Shown: positions 6,156 to 6,764 of the stretch, piece after piece
How positions within the stretch are numbered: position 1 is the first letter of the stretch
Layout of the letters: every line of letters starts with the position of its first letter
Source: Balneolaceae bacterium
GTDB taxonomy: Bacteria; Bacteroidota; Rhodothermia; Balneolales; Balneolaceae
Length of the DNA: 6,764 bases
Direction: 5' to 3'
Assembly: GCA_007126675.1 (NCBI GenBank)
Contig: SLAU01000041.1
Span: 1-6,764 of the forward strand
Notes under the pieces: model-generated
The model's input: the letters and a program-made list of their open reading frames with translations, nothing else
Told to the model about the DNA's origin: nothing
Database searches by the model: none
Translations under genes and position numbers: made by a program

Positions 6156-6764
6156 TCAAAATAACCTCAGCTGCTCAGTCTCAGGCCTTCGGAACTCAGA
6201 GATGTTTAGTGGTTTCCGGGTTTTATTCAGTCCGAGGCGTTTTCTGTGAATTTGCAGCAGCTGTTCAATTTTTTCGGCGTATGGTCCTTCACCTCTAAAT
6301 CTTTCACCAAATTCGGAGCGGTTCAGTTTCCCGTCTTTCATATTTTTAATCCGGTTAACAACTTTTTCTTTTCTGTTCGGGTGATGGTCTTCAAGCCATT
6401 TCAAAAACAGATGCTTTACTCCATACGGCAATCGAACAATATTGCAGGAAACGGAAATCGCACCTGCTTCAGCCACAGCTTCCATAATGGGTACAATTTC
6501 ATCATCCGTTAAACCCGGTATCAACGGTGCAATATTCACATGAACCGGAATTCCCGCATCCGTCAGTTCCTTAACTGCCTGCAGTCGTTTTTTCGGACGC
6601 GATGTTCTCGGCTCCATCGTATCTGTTATCGTCTTATCGAGTGATGTGATTGAAAGCACCACTTTTGCAGCTCCGATTTTTGCAAGCTTTGAGAGGAGAT
6701 CAATATCACGGGTAACCCTGTAATTTTTGGTGATGATCACCAGCGGATGATTGCACTCAGCCAA
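6156..6764 (-). CDS. PA0069/SplB-like radical SAM protein, C-terminal part (truncated by window)
   Basis: The frame is open to the window edge, so the visible 202 residues are the C-terminal portion of a longer protein; the family is usually about 350 residues. The TTG at the very edge (6762-6764) is an internal leucine codon, not a start. Recognisable pieces are HPLVIITKNYRVTRDIDLL (6-24), SITSLDKT (38-45), MEPRTSRPKKRLQAVKEL (50-67), GIPVHVNIAPLIPGLTDDE (71-89) and IVRLPYGVKHLF (109-120). These match the COG1533/SplB-related radical SAM group. The iron-sulphur CxxxCxxC motif should lie in the missing N-terminal part and cannot be checked. Lesion repair like that of spore photoproduct lyase should not be assumed; the function of the PA0069 branch is not established to my knowledge. 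Confidence 0.85.
   Translation of the reverse strand: MAECNHPLVIITKNYRVTRDIDLLSKLAKIGAAKVVLSITSLDKTITDTMEPRTSRPKKRLQAVKELTDAGIPVHVNIAPLIPGLTDDEIVPIMEAVAEAGAISVSCNIVRLPYGVKHLFLKWLEDHHPNRKEKVVNRIKNMKDGKLNRSEFGERFRGEGPYAEKIEQLLQIHRKRLGLNKTRKPLNISEFRRPETEQLRLF

Noticed and set aside
6762..6764. TTG as the start codon of the radical SAM gene
   Set aside because: The residues here align with the middle of the family, and the frame is open to the edge; the gene is cut by the window.

Overview
The window reads as bacterial chromosome of moderate G+C. All six genes are on the minus strand, so transcription runs from high to low coordinates. No start codon has a convincing Shine-Dalgarno sequence. The TrmB protein has the composition I associate with Bacteroidota and relatives (FKNDNPIVLEL, GVDIKGAR, KRLTSPKFL). 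Together with the short G/C palindromes between genes, this suggests the Bacteroidota/Balneolota group. That assignment is inference from protein flavour and lack of Shine-Dalgarno sites, with no marker gene to prove it.

Layout in the direction of transcription. At 6764-6156 lies the C-terminal part of a PA0069/SplB-like radical SAM protein, cut by the window edge. A non-coding stretch (6155-5655) carries two copies of a structured repeat. Next is a tight three-gene unit: a thioredoxin/peroxiredoxin-like protein (5654-5073), pyridoxamine 5'-phosphate oxidase pdxH (5069-4425) and tRNA (guanine-N7)-methyltransferase trmB (4421-3762), with exactly 3 nt between consecutive genes. A second non-coding stretch (3761-3262) carries two more repeat copies in the same arrangement. 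Then comes a TetR-family repressor (3261-2674), followed after 12 nt by a long membrane-anchored FadE-type acyl-CoA dehydrogenase (2661-157). A different palindromic element with a cloverleaf-like fold lies at 1-119, beyond the fadE stop.

Functionally there are two modules. The tetR-fadE pair is most simply a self-regulated fatty-acid beta-oxidation unit. A perfect 13-bp palindrome just upstream of tetR (3273-3285) is a good operator candidate. The redoxin-pdxH-trmB unit combines redox or peroxide handling, PLP synthesis and tRNA modification. PdxH makes H2O2, so a peroxiredoxin-like neighbour could be meaningful, but this is inference.

The least ordinary feature is the repeat family. Four copies share an invariant TCCCCC-TTCGAA-GGGGGA hairpin, a GGGGGATGA end, and a middle stem whose sequence differs between copies while pairing is kept. 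They are arranged as two inverted pairs on either side of the redoxin-pdxH-trmB operon. I saw no CRISPR array, tRNA, rRNA, transposase or defence system.
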